Shown: in pieces, positions 38,036-49,652 of the stretch
How the letters are laid out: each line of letters opens with the position of its first letter
How positions within the stretch are numbered: position 1 is the stretch's first letter
NCBI GenBank assembly: GCA_963969365.1
Contig: OZ017758.1
Span: 2,170,001-2,234,000, forward strand
Direction of reading: 5' to 3'
Source: Asterochloris sp. CNOR1
Taxonomy: Eukaryota > Chlorophyta > Trebouxiophyceae > Trebouxiales > Trebouxiaceae
DNA: 64,000 nt
Program-made: the position numbers and the translations under genes
The notes under the pieces: generated by a model
Seen by the model: only the letters and a program-made list of their open reading frames with translations
Told to the model about the DNA's origin: nothing
Databases searched by the model: none

Positions 38036-41000
38036 ATGCAGGTCGCCATCGATCAGCTGAGCAACCTGCAGCAGCACACAGTGAGTCCCTGAAAGTCACC
38101 TTTGAGGCCTTTGGCTTGAGAAGCCTCTCACCCCGCATTGCCTGCCACCAGCGCTGCTTCAAAGGCTTGACAGTTTCTGTCACTCTACTGGGCACCTCTG
38201 CAGGCACGCATCAGGAATATCTGCATCCTGGCTCATGTCGACCATGGCAAGACAACACTGAGCGACCACCTGATAGCTGCTAATGGCCTCATCCACCCCA
38301 GGCTGGTTGGGGAGATGCGATACCTGGACAGCCGTGATGATGAGCAGGTCAGCCTGCATCTCTGTGGTGGCTGGAAGCAACTGCAGAGCACCAAAACATG
38401 TCAGCTGCTGTGAGAGCGAAGAGCCTGCCAGCCCTCAACCCTCTTCAGCGCAATCCAAATCCTCCTCTGCTCGCACCTGCTTGCACAACCTGACTTCAGC
38501 ACCTGCTTGCTGGCTGGCAAGGACTGGCCTGATAACATTATCAGCACCCAGGCCAGACATTTGGCCAGTACAGCACAGAGCTGAGGCGTGGCCGCCTGCA
38601 GGCGCGGGGCATCACCATGAAGAGCAGCTCCATCTCGCTGCTTCACGTGCCGGGGGCTGCCCTGAGGCCAGGGGGCATGCGAAGCTGCACAGACGATGAG
38701 AAAGCTGCAAAGGGCAAGTGAGGCGCAGCCAACTGGGCCACATCCCAGTTGCCGGCCAGCCTGCTTCAGTTGCCAGTCTGCCGTGCTCTCTGGATGCTCT
38801 GACCGGACACAGCCTGTCAACCCCTGCTAAACATACCTGATAAATCTCATCAACTCCCCAGAATTCTCGCACAGCCATGTGACCGCAACCAGCCTGCCGC
38901 TCCAACTCGACACAGCCTGTTCCCCTCCTGCTGCAGGGTACCTGATCAACCTGATCGATTCCCCTGGCCATGTAGACTTCTGCAGCGAGGTGTCGACGGC
39001 TGCACGGCTGAGCGATGGGGCTATGGTGCTGGTTGATGCAGTGGAGGGCGTCTGCATCCAGACCCACGCTGTGCTCAGGCAGGCTTGGGAGGAGAAGGTA
39101 TGCCTGGGCACACTTTGCTGTGCTGTCTGTCTTGCCTGAGCCAGCGCTGCAAGGAGGAAGTGCATGCTGGGGCACGCTGCACTCCTGCAAACATAGGGTC
39201 AGGAGATGCTCTGCTTGCATGCAATTGCGCTTGCTCCTCAGTGGACACGCTGAAACACAGAGCTGCCAGCAAGCAACTGACACATGATGACACATGGTTG
39301 ATGTCAGAGGCTGCATGATCGATGTGCCTCACCCCCTCCGCTGCCACCCTGCCCACCTCTGCTGCACCTGGAGGAGGGTGTGGGGCTTTCTGCTTTCAGA
39401 CCCCTGCTGTGCTGAGTAAAGCCAGGAGGCAGACGTGCTTGCTGGGGCACACTTCGATTTGCTGTTGTAATGGCTGGCGATGCCAGATGTTTGGCCGTAT
39501 GCTGTGCATGCCTCTCGCATCTAAGACAAACCTGCCGCCAGGGACTGATGGCCAGCAAAGCGGGCCTCAGCTGCTGCTGTTGCACAGGTGTGCTTCTTCT
39601 GCCAGTCTTGGTTGGCTGCTCTAGCTTCTTTTCCGTGACTGCAGGTGCAGCTCTGCCTGGTGATCAACAAGATCGACAGGCTCATCCAAGAGTGGCGCAT
39701 GCAGCCCCAGGAGGCCTATGACAGGATTCGGGCGATTGTGGCTCACGTCAACATGATAGTCAGCGCCTTCCAATCTGAGCGCTTCATCTCTGACGCTGAT
39801 GCTGTGCTGGCCTATGAAGACGCCAGGGCCAGCGCAGGTCAGGCCCCCAGGTACAACCCTGTGCGTGCTTAAGTTGGCGTGTTGTCAGTACTCGACTGGG
39901 CATGTGCTGAGGATTGGGGTCCTGGGATAGGGCCCCTCATGGTCAGAGCAAAGGCACTTCCCCCCCAGCTGAGGTGACATGCAGCAGAGGGCACTCAGAA
40001 GCTGTCAGCTTCATATGAACTATTTAGTTCTGAACATGCATTGCTTGCCTGTGCAGGGAAGGTGGCTTGTCAGAGTCAGATCTTGAGGACGAGGAGGACT
40101 ACTTTCAGCCTCCCTTGGGCAACGTCATGTTTGCATCCGCCCATGATGGATGGGGCTTCAGGACCCAGCAGTTTGCAGATGTGTATGCGACCAAGCTGGG
40201 CTGCAGGGCGGAGGTGCTTCAGGTGGGCCTGTGGTCAAGGTGTACTTGCAGACTGGCAAGGAAGCCTGGTCCTTCCACTCCATCTGGCAGCTAGATTTGT
40301 TGCTGGACCTGCATGCCTGGCAGCAGAGAGGAATGGTGCCAGTCTGCTATTCATTACTAGACTACTTAGAGGCTAGCGAAGGGTAGCAAGGTGCACCCTC
40401 AGCAAGTACTTTGTGCATACAAGTGGACGTCCACGGCTTGCGTTATCAAGCGTCCCGCCTGTACTGTGCAGAAAGCGCTGTGGGGCAACTACGCCTTCAA
40501 CCCCAAGACCAAGCGCATTGTGGCACTGAAGCCGGACCAGCCCAACAAGCTGAAGCCTCTGTTTGTCCAGGCAAGAGGCCGCACTTCTATGTGTACCACA
40601 AGGGGAAGGCACCCCATTTCATCACTGCCTGGCCTGTTCCTGTCATCCTTCCTGACGGGTTTGAAGATGCTGCACACAGCCAGTGCATGCAATGCTGAAG
40701 GGCTGGCAGTTGCTTGCCACATTGACTTTAGTGGGTGGCCCTGCAGTTTGCGCTGGAGCCACTTTGGAAGCTTTATGAGGTCTGTGATCCTGGTGCAGAC
40801 GTCAAAGGCGTGCTGGGCAGAGCAGTCAAGACACTCAAACTTGAACAGGTGTGCTGCTGCTTTGGTACACCTGGCAAGCACAGCTGCACAATTGCTCCTG
40901 CCTGAGCACGCTGCAAGTGGCTAGTCAGGGCTGCCACATGTTGACACCTTGCCGTGTGGGCAGAAGTCGTGGTGGGTCTGTGCAGGTGTCTGATGCAGTC

Positions 41001-44000
41001 ATTGCACACCCCGAGACCCGCACAGCGCTGCGCGCAGTGCTGAAGGCGTGGCTCCCGCTGTCCGAGGCAGTGCTGGGGATGGCAGTGGAGCACCTGCCCA
41101 GCCCGGCGGCTGCTGCCCCGCTTCGCCTGCAGCGCCTGCTGCCGCCGCAGCAGATCCACCTGGCGGGCGCAGAGCTGCCCGCAGATGTGCAGCAGGTTGG
41201 CCCTGCCTGCGGAGCTGCCCGCAGATGTGCAGCGGGTTGGCCCTGCATGCGGAGCTGCCCGCAGATGTGCAGCAGGCTGGCTCTGCATGCGGTGCTGCAC
41301 ATGATGGGCGTTGACAGGCAGACTTGCAACTTGAACAGCAGCCTGTTGCGGGGCGTGTCTGCTGGACAAGTGGGCACTGTAGAAGCCACGGCGTCTTGGG
41401 CCAATGCTGAGAGCTGTGCAGTGGGGGGCCTTACATGGTTGGAGGCATGGCTGCAGGGTCTGGACGCATGTCAGGAGGGCCTGGGCAGCTGCAACATCAG
41501 CCCTGAAGCGCCTGTGGTGGTTTACGTGTCCAAGATGGTGGCTGTGCCTGCCGTGGCTCTCCCAAGGTGAGTGCAGGGTGGTGTTGCCTGCCGAGGCTTT
41601 CCCAAGGTGGCGTAGTCCACTTCCCGTGACATTGCCCAGTCTACTGCTCAAAGGTCAGGAATGCCAATGCAGCTGTGTCCAGGCAGCCTGCAAAGAGTCT
41701 CTGACATCCGCAGCCATCCCCTCTGTTGTTGTGAACCCAGTTGTTTCCAGCTCACCTGCCAGTGGCGGGCCAAAGCCTTCTCACCTGGCAGCAAACAGTA
41801 TCATCCTCACCTTGTTTGCTGTGCAGGCTGCCTGGGCAACCTGGCCCCTCAAACCCGTCTGAGGAGGTGTTCCTTGCCTTCGGGCGCGTGTTCAGCGGTG
41901 TTCTGCACGACCAGCAGGAGGTTCACGTCCTGTCTGCAGCCTACCACCCGGGAATGCCGGCTCAGCATCGCCAAGTCCTCAAGGTGGGCAGGAACGCCGC
42001 ACCCGCCATCTTCAACATGTTACCCTGACAGAGGGTCGGGCTGTGAATGCTCTGGGCAAGGCAGGCCTGCGTGCATATGGTTACTTCCGTCCCGTGTTGC
42101 TATACCGGCAGCTCCAGCCTGTACCAGCTCACAGCTCAGATGCCAGCTCAAAGGAGACTTGTGCACGTCCTGCTGCAGATTGAGGGGCTGTACTTGATGA
42201 TGGGACGGGGGCTGGAGCGGCTGGCCAAGGTGCCAGCCGGCAATGTGGCCGCCTTTGGAGGCCTGGGCACTGCAATCCTGAAGTCTGCTACCCTGTCTTC
42301 GACACCCTGCTGCCGCCCTCTGGCCCCCATGATGTTCCAGGTAGGCTTGCTCTTGAGTGGCAACCACTTTGCAGCAAAGGGAGGCTTGACTCGCTCATCA
42401 ACTCTGACGTGCCACCAGAGACTGGTGACAGCCACCCATGTGCATCAAGTTGGAGTGCGGTCTGCCTGGCAATCCCTGCGGCAGGCAGTGCCTTGCCGAG
42501 CTGTGCGCTGTGGTGAGGCAGCACGTGCGCAGAAGTGAGTGCTGCTGCCGTGCAGGCTGCTCCCATTGTGAAGGTTGCCGTGGAGCCGGCCAACCCTGGA
42601 CAGATGCCCCAGCTGATGGAAGGGCTGCGCCTGCTGAACATGGCAGACCCGTTTGTGGAGATTGTGCTGCAGGAGTCAGGGGAGCACGTCCTTGGGGCTG
42701 CAGGTCAGTCAGATGTCCTTTGGGCTGCCTTCCTTAGATTTGAAAGAGGGGCTGCACACCTGCATTGCATCTGACACAACCGTCATGGGTGCGGTGTCTG
42801 TGCTGTTGGGCTTTGATTGTTTGCATCTTTTTCTTGTTGCTTAAGGTTCTACCAGGCTCTCAGAGCAACAAGGCGTGATGGGAGGCAGGGCCCCTGGCGG
42901 CGCTGGTTGAGCCAAGAAAGTGTCAAATTTGCTGGCAAGCTGCACTCAGATTGGCTTGAACTGCAGCCAAAGTGGCACATGATGTGCTCAAAGAGAGGCG
43001 GCTGGCAATGGTACCTCAAAGAAGGCAGTTCGACTGCCTGCAGGGGAAGTGCACCTTGAGACAATCATCAAGGACCTGCGCGAGCGCTTTGCACGCATCG
43101 AGCTGCAGGTCTCCCCTCCGCTGGTGGCCTTCAGGGAGTCAGTGTTCCACCAGGCCGAGCTCCCAGAGGCAATCAATAAGCCCCCCAAGGTATGCACCCG
43201 TCGATCCAGACGGACGCATTGCTTCAGCTGCTGACCAGATGTCAACTGTGATTCAGCCAGCCATGGAGAGCCCTCGCATCTGCAGTCTGAAGTCAACTCC
43301 ACACATGCAGCAAGCATCTTGGACACTGCCTGCACAGGCCCTGTTGCAGGATCCTACATGAGAAGGCCTGAGGCCTCTTGTATCCCTGCTGTGCTTGGCT
43401 GCAGGTGGTGGAGGCAACCACAGCCAACGGGCTGTGTACGCTGCGCATCAGGGCAGCGGCCCTGCCAGGGGCAGTGGCCATAGCCCTGGACGAGAACATG
43501 GACATCCTGCGCCAGACCCTTCTAGGTGCAGAGGCTGCTGATGACAGCGGTGGTGCGGGTGACGACTCACCCAACGGCCAGGCTGACGCCACCGCTCCCA
43601 GCAGCAATGGCCCTGGGGAGCAGCGTGCCCCAGCAGCCACCAGCAACGGCGGAGCTGCAGACAGCGGGGCTGCTCCAGTCAGCCAAGCTGCCGCAGAGGG
43701 CCAGGCTGCTACAGAGGGGCAGGCGGCTGAGCCGGCCGCCCAGCCTGCAGAGGCTTGCTCTTCGAGTCAGGACACGGAGCGTGCTCTGCGCTCTCTGGCG
43801 CTGGACGCCGCCTCCACCAGCGGCCTGGACGCAGATCAGGCTTTCCGGAAGGCTGGCAAGCTGGGGGCCCTGCACGAGCGGTTGGAGGCAGCTGCCGTAG
43901 AGGCTGGTGGGCAGGCCCTCCACCACCTGCAGCGCGTGTGGGCACTGGGGCCCAAACGTGTGGGCCCAGCACTGCTGCTGTGCAGGCAGCAGGCGCAGCC

Positions 44001-47000
44001 TGCGCAGCCCAGCTCACGAGCTGGCAGCAACAGGGAAAACGGCACTGCTGCGGGGCGGCCGCAGAGCCCCTCAGTGCCGCCGCTCGGCGCGGGGCCAGAC
44101 CCTGGAGGGTTGTTCAGTGTGGCGGACAAGCTGGTGGTGCGTCTGGCCAAGCAACTGGACAGGGGAGCGGTGCCTGCAGCTGTCGGCGCTGGGGAGCACC
44201 CCGGGCAGGGCAGCGGGGAGCTGGAGAGAGGGTCTGAAGCTGGCGTCGCTGCCGACACGGTGCAGGTGAGTCTGTGCCTGCTCAAGGATTGCCTGCGGAC
44301 ATAAACGGCAGCAGGCCTCCCTTGCTGTTGGGCAGCTGCCGTCATGGTAGCTGCAGCCTTGTGTGTTGCATTCAGTGCACCTGTGCAGTCGGCACTACCG
44401 GGAGGAGCCGCCGTCTCTGTTGGTCCCCTGCGGCAGCTTGCGACTGCTTTTGCACTGTAGTTAGACTACGCACTGTCAATTATTTGGCATCTGATTTTTA
44501 TAGTCTGGTGTTGCGGTGGAACAGACCACACTCCTCATTCTGGCTGTGCAGGTGCCGCTCACCGTTGGCTCGCCCCTCATGTCGGCTGTGCTAGGATTCT
44601 TGACCCCAGAGGGAGAGCAGGATGCTTGCAATGCTCAGACCTCACGGAGTGCCTGGGGCCACCTCCAGCACAGCATTGAAGCTGGCACCATGACTGGCTT
44701 CCAGCTGGCAGCAGCTGCGGGGCCGCTGTGTGACGAGCCCCTGTGGGGTGCTGCCTTTGAGGTATGAGTCCCCCAGCAGGCTAGAAAATGATCTCTGTTT
44801 TGCAGTGGATGAGCACAATGGGGCGTTGCCCCTGAGGTGTGGATGGGACAACAGGCTGGGAGATGATTCCTGTGTCACTGATGTTTGAGCCTCTATGGGG
44901 TGTTGCCTTTGAGATGTGAATCCTCCAAAAGGCTGGAGGGAACGTTTTCGCTTGCTGTGAGGCAAAGCCCTGTGGGTCACATGTTAGCTATGGTTCAGGA
45001 TAGCTCACAGGCTCAGGGCTGCTGCCGGCATGAGGCACAGCTCTATGCAACAGGCCAACAAGCTCCAAAATAAGGAGGCAGTTGCTGTCTGATGCTGCTC
45101 TCTGCAGTGAATGGCGCAGGTGGTGCCTTTCTGTGCAGCCCGCACAGGCTGACAGCATGCACAGGCCAGACTTGGATTGAGCCTGCTCATGCACCTGGCT
45201 CAACAACATGCTGTCCTTGCAGCTGTGCAGAGTGGCAACTGTCTGACACTCCTGCCCTGCAGGTGGAGGCCTGCCTGAACCTACAAGAGGGCTACCAGCC
45301 TGGCGCAGTGTCAGCGACTGCCCTGGCTGAGGATGTGTATGGCCCCTTCTCAGGGCAGGTCACCTCTGCAGCGCGGCAGGCCTTCAGGCGAGCCATCCTG
45401 GAAGCCGGGCCCCGCCTGGTGGAGGCCATGTTCCTGTGCGAGATCGCGACGGCCTCTGAAGCACTGTCAGGTGGGCACTTATCTGCTTACTTCGACGCTG
45501 ATGCAGAGGCCGTCTGCAAAACGGGCTGCCTTCGCTGCCTTCATGCTGGGGCAAGGACCGGGTGTAAGGCAGGCTGCCTGTCTGCCTTCATGTTGGGGCA
45601 AGGACCGTGTAAGGCAGGCTGCAGAAACTGCAGTCCCATGTGTGGGCATGCGGACCTATCAGCATTCTGCAAGGCAAGCGCGGGTTCAGAGGGACTGCGG
45701 GTGTACTTGGCTTGCTTGTGGGGTCGACCTGCTGCACTCACCATGCTTGACAGTGGGGAGGAGGTAGCGGCATTTTAGTCCTGTGGCAAAAAGACTTTGA
45801 CCACGGCAGTCGTCTTGTCCGAGGAATATGAAAGTGCTGTCAAATGGAGTGCCGGCATGTGCTTCCAGTCTGCGTCTGCTGAGATTCAAAGGCACAACTG
45901 CTGAACCTTGAAAGGGCTGGCTGCAGGGGTGTACGCGACGCTGAGCAAGCGGCGGGCACGGGTGCTGCGGGAGGAGATGCGGGAGGGCAGCGACCTCTTC
46001 AGCATCCACGCCTACCTTCCCGCACAGGTCAGCTGTCATCCATTGCTGGTTGGCTGCTTGAGAGTGCATCCACCTTCTTGCAATATGCACTGCTTGCGCA
46101 GTCACCCTTATCGCTTCTGCGCGGCGCTGGCAAAGTCAGCTTGCTGGCACACTTATGACCCTTTCTGCTGTCATCCACATTCCATGCATGACATCCCATG
46201 GCAACAGTGCCTTCCTCGTATGCCTGACATTGCATGCCTACTTGCGCTGCCTATACCACACACACATGCCTAACATTGTATGCCTACAGTTGCTGCCTGA
46301 CATAGCACCTGCCTGCCAGCAGCAGCAAGCTGCACCTACTCATTGACTCAGGGCCGCTTGCCTGTAGCTGTGCCACATCAGGTGCAGAAGAGGTGCAGGC
46401 AGAGGCTGCGACAGCACCTGTCTGACCATGCAGGCCTCCTTCGGTTTTGCCACCGACCTGCGGCGGCAGTCCGCTGGAGCAGCGTCCGCATCCCTGATGC
46501 TGTCCCACTGGGAGCGCCTGCAGGTGGGTGCAGCACCAGCCACCGCTTACAGGCTGGCCTCAGTGCCGGGCATCCTGCCATCCAGCCCCGACGTCACAGC
46601 TGCACTCAGCCCAGCCTGTGCCTCATTCGTGCTTCAATGTGGCCCTTGAGCGCATTGGTGCAGGGCTGGCGGGGGCAGGTGATCCTCCTGTGGGCCCGCC
46701 CCCCCTTGGCCCAGCTGCAGGCAGCCAGCACTGTCTTACATGCTGCTCAAGTGCTGCAGCTATAAGACTTTCAGCTGCCCCCACTGGCCCAAGAGTGTTC
46801 CTCACTGCCCAGCTGCTTGGCTGCAGGTGGACCCCTTCTTTGTGCCGACCACGGAGGAGGAGCGCGAAGAGTTCGGGGAGGAGGGACAGGGGGTGGGCAC
46901 TCGCAACCTCGCCCGCGCCCTCATTGACGAGGTCCGGCAGCGCAAGGGCCTCAGCACTGAGCGCAAGGTGGGTCTTGCCCACCAAGAACAAAGCCATGGG

Positions 47001-47678
47001 GAAGGGGGAGGAGGGGGGTCAGCACAGAGCGCGAGGTGGATGCTGCCTGTGAGGACTGACATACAGGACCTTAGGTGGAACGTTCTAAGCGCGGACCTTG
47101 ACGATGCGGGCTCAGCACCGAGTGCAGGGTGGGGCCCTGTCTGGGAAGGGCCCAGCACCCTGCACTGGGGTCTTGCCCACGTGGGCCTCAGCACCAAGTA
47201 CAAGATGACTCTTGCCTGTGAGGGCTCCAGCATGCGGCGCAACATGGGATTTTGTCCCAAGAGGCCGTACGGCGTTGCATGTGTGGCCCCTGCGATGCCA
47301 TCAAACAGCGACGGCAGGCAAGGCCGGTTCTTGCCGGACATATGAGTGCACCCCCACAGGGCTGCGTTGCAGTGACGGCTGCGGCAGCTCGCTTCCTGTG
47401 GAATCTGGCAGTGTATGGAGCGGTGTACTGTGCCATGTGCTGAAGGAAGCCCCTGAAGTGGTCCTGCTGCTGTGGCATCAGCGTCCTCACCTGGGAGCAG
47501 TGCTTGGTGCAGATGCAGGGTCATCAGCATTGCATTCCCTGCAGCTCTGCTTGACTCTGCATGCACAGCAGCGTGCCTTGCCGCAGGGCTGCAGGGGATC
47601 ATTGTGAGCCTGCTGGATTGCTGCCTGCAGGTTGTGGAGGCTGCAACCAAGCAGAGAACACGGGCCAGAAAGGTGTAG
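38036..47678 (+). CDS. EFL1: Elongation factor-like GTPase 1 (60S subunit maturation)
   Basis: Cytoplasmic EF-2-like GTPase that, with SBDS, releases the anti-association factor eIF6 from nascent 60S subunits. Twenty-one exons (38036-38080, 38204-38347, 38602-38713, 38937-39097, 39645-39850, 40057-40222, 40472-40570, 40747-40848, 40986-41195, 41457-41566, 41827-41983, 42179-42340, 42556-42703, 43044-43189, 43405-44265, 44552-44761, 45263-45470, 45927-46027, 46434-46523, 46827-46967, 47631-47678) sum to 3,627 nt, an exact 1,208 aa frame. G domain: [39 protein letters not shown] and LVINKIDRL. Then [20 protein letters not shown] (domain II), [75 protein letters not shown] and [17 protein letters not shown] near the C-terminus. 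Exon 15 carries long Ala/Gly/Gln/Ser-rich insertions (within 43525-43850 and about 44000-44220). Introns 3 and 7 have GC donors. At least six splice junctions have tandem echoes. Confidence 0.98.
38806..38990 (+). repeat. Acceptor echo upstream of EFL1 exon 4
   Basis: The segment from 38909 (GACACAGCCTGTTCCCCTCC, acceptor, then exon encoding YLINLIDSP) has a diverged copy starting at 38806, 103 bp upstream: GACACAGCCTGTCAACCCCT, then ACCTGATAAATCTCATCAAC and TCCCC. The copy has lost its AG at the splice point and contains in-frame stops, so it is a relic, but exon sequence is plainly included. Confidence 0.8.
39075..39460 (+). repeat. Donor echoes downstream of EFL1 exon 4
   Basis: Exon 4 ends at 39097 (TGGGAGGAGAAG|GTATGCCTGGGCACAC). 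A copy with boundary at 39159 reads CAAGGAGGAA|GTGCATGCTGGGGCACGC. A third near 39432 reads GCCAGGAGGCAG followed by ACGTGCTTGCTGGGGCACAC. The first copy keeps a GT. Confidence 0.75.
41172..41291 (+). repeat. 40-bp triplicate across EFL1 exon 9 donor
   Basis: Three near-identical 40-bp units start at 41172, 41212 and 41252: GAGCTGCCCGCAGATGTGCA, then GCAG/GCGG/GCAG, then GTTGGCCCTG or GCTGGCTCTG. Exon 9 ends within the first unit at 41195 (VQQ|GTTGGC). The second unit repeats exon tail and donor (AGCGG|GTTGGC), and the third has GC in place of GT. Confidence 0.92.
41530..41615 (+). repeat. 40-bp duplicate across EFL1 exon 10 donor
   Basis: Exon 10 ends CTGCCGTGGCTCTCCCAAG|GTGAGT at 41566. 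Exactly 40 bp later the sequence reads CTGCCGAGGCTTTCCCAAG|GTGGCG (boundary 41606). The copy retains a GT donor and could act as an alternative 5' splice site. Confidence 0.88.
44730..44945 (+). repeat. About 75-bp triplicate across EFL1 exon 16 donor
   Basis: Exon 16 ends CTGTGGGGTGCTGCCTTTGAG|GTATGAGTCC at 44761. Copies with boundaries at 44836 (GGGGCGTTGCCCCTGAG|GTGTGG) and 44913 (TATGGGGTGTTGCCTTTGAG|ATGTGAATCC) follow. Downstream AGGCTAGAAAATGAT, AGGCTGGGAGATGAT and AGGCTGGAGGG also align, so both exon and intron sequence are repeated. Confidence 0.88.
45505..45625 (+). repeat. Intronic minisatellite in EFL1 intron 17
   Basis: Units of about 45-48 bp contain GGGCTGCCTTCGCTGCCTTC / AGGCTGCCTGTCTGCCTTCA, then TG(C/T)TGGGGCAAGGACCG and GTGTAAGGCAGGCTGC. 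There are two full copies and one partial. I see no clear relation to a splice site. Confidence 0.75.
46945..47250 (+). repeat. Multiple echoes of EFL1 exon 20 end and donor
   Basis: Exon 20 ends CTCAGCACTGAGCGCAAG|GTGGGTCTTGCC at 46967. Related strings recur with boundaries near 47035 (GTCAGCACAGAGCGCGAG|GT), 47127 (CTCAGCACCGAGTGCAG|GGTGGG), 47204 (CTCAGCACCAAGTACAAG|AT) and 47243 (TCCAGCATGCGGCGCAAC|AT). The post-boundary CTTGCCTGTGAG-like tract recurs too. Two copies keep GT at or next to the boundary. Confidence 0.8.
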
Positions 47679-49652
47679 ATGTTGCACCACAACCTTTGGG
47701 CAGTTCAGCAAGCTGTTCCTCTGAGGGCCTGCGTGTAGCACCAAGCCCATCTGAACAAAGGCAGGCATTGAGGTGAAGCCAGCACAAGCTAAGCTGCCCC
47801 TGGACATTGCCGTGCCTAGTGAAACAGTGGTGAAGTTCAAATGAATAGTCATGGCCTGAGGTTGCCTGAACACAGATTTAATAACAGTGACTTCCTTCAG
47901 CAGACATTGAGGACCTGACACAGCTCAGCCCATCCAAGTGTACAGGTGCAAAGGCTGCTGCTGACAGTCGTGCCTCAGACATCTTCATGCTGAGCTTGAA
48001 ACAAGCAGCTTGCTGATACAAAGTCAACAACAGGCAGGCCTGAACAGCACTGCGTGACTTGCCCAATTAGCTCTCTATGTCGGAGCTGCCTCTTTAGCTG
48101 CCACTGGCAGAGAAAATGCAATCATCAACTAATGTAGAAGGGGCTGCCGTACTCTGAGGTTGCATATTGAGCCAGCCTGCAGCTGTTACTCTGCCTTGGC
48201 TGAGGGTGCCCTGCCACTTATACTTTTGCTGATGTGACAAGAGCTGACATGTGGCTGTCAGTACCTGAAAGCACAGCAGAACGAGATGCTGTGATGAGCA
48301 TGCGCAACCCAATAAACAAAGACTTTGTGGTTTGCCTGGTGCTTCTGACAATGCGTCTGCGATGATGACTGGGTCCCCCACCCCTGTCGGACCTGGAACG
48401 AGGCAGGGCTCTCAGATTGCAGCTGTTGTTGACAGCAGCATTCTGCACCAGCTCAGCGCCTGCGGTCCATCATGTAGCAACAGCAGCACAGCGCCATCAG
48501 CTTGCCCCACATTTGGCTCAGACTTCTGGATTGACAATCCTGGTGATTGTCAGGTGTCCCAGTCCTTTTGGGATGTTGACCTGATCACTTTGCATGTGGC
48601 AAGCAATTCTCAATATGCTTCAGTGTTGCAACACTCAGGTGCGGCATATGGCTTGCAATCAGGGTCTGCTGCAATTAGTAGTACTGCCATCCAGTCTGAG
48701 AGTCATGGAGAGCACATGCACTGGTGCACAGATGACTTCAATCATTGTGGCCTGGGTGACAACTCCAGTGCAGCCCCATCTTTTTGCTTGAAGTAGCTAC
48801 CATAGTACCAGATCAAGTCTGGCCCTCGCCAGCTGTCTCTGTTGCCTGCCTGCAAAGAGGCCGCCCCATGGCAACATTCCCCTCGTCTGCAGTGCATCCC
48901 CAGCAGCTAGCCCTGCAGAAAGACTGTGGGGGAGGTGCAGCAGCTGCAGGTGTGCTCCACCCTGCTCTTCCCGCCTAGAGGGCTGCAAGATGCCCAGTGA
49001 CACAGTCTGGCTGAAAGCTGTAGCACAATCACACCCTCAGAGCTCCCCCAGTTCGGTACCTTGTTGTGGACATGCTGGCCTGTGGCAGGAGTGTGTACCT
49101 GCCAGGTCATCAAAGACGTCTGCACTCACGTCGACTTCCAGATTATGCAGGCAAGGCGGAAATCTTTGCTTCCATGAGGTCAGAGCCCAGTTGCCTGGCA
49201 TGGTGCTGACCAGGAGGCGGTAGAGGCAGTTCAAGCAGAGTCTGTTGCTCCTCATAGCTCCTTGCCCTGGAAGATGCAGGCCGTTGCGTTGCCAAAGTCA
49301 CAGAGAGAGCGACGTGTTAGCCTTGGGAACAAAATGTGCAACACTGTCCGTAGCTCAGCAACCATGACAATATCAGCTCAGTTGCTCACTCTTCCCTCTG
49401 TTGACCGCATCGAATGCCCTGCCTGCTACAAGATCCGGCAGCCTGAGAAGCCGAGATGGCACGGTGGAAGAAGCTGACCACGCTCCCAACAGAGCTGAGC
49501 GAGATATTATCACTGCCTCTGTGACAACCTCTACAGTCTCTGCCAGCATTTCTGTGAGCTAAGGAGGCTGTAAACCTGTCAAGGCCAGCTTGCCCCTAGA
49601 GGACACACAGGGGCAGCGCCAGCCGGTCAGGCGTTTTGCTGGCAGATTATCC
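47679..49652 (+). other. Gap between EFL1 and the U-box gene; possible upstream exons
   Basis: About 2 kb. It contains one open stretch (48332-48796, 154 codons, non-ATG opening) rich in Ser, Ala, Gln and His, with no recognisable domain. Two further short open pieces lie near 49107-49180 (IKDVCTHVDFQIMQARRK) and 49370-49480 (IECPACYKIRQPEK). Any of these could be 5' exons of the U-box/WD40 gene or a small separate gene. I cannot connect them by phase. The EFL1 terminator and a promoter for the next gene should also lie here. Confidence 0.3.

Noticed and set aside
48332-48796. Separate 154-codon gene between EFL1 and the U-box gene
   Set aside because: It has no ATG at the opening, no domain and no phase link to neighbours; kept only as a possible upstream exon.
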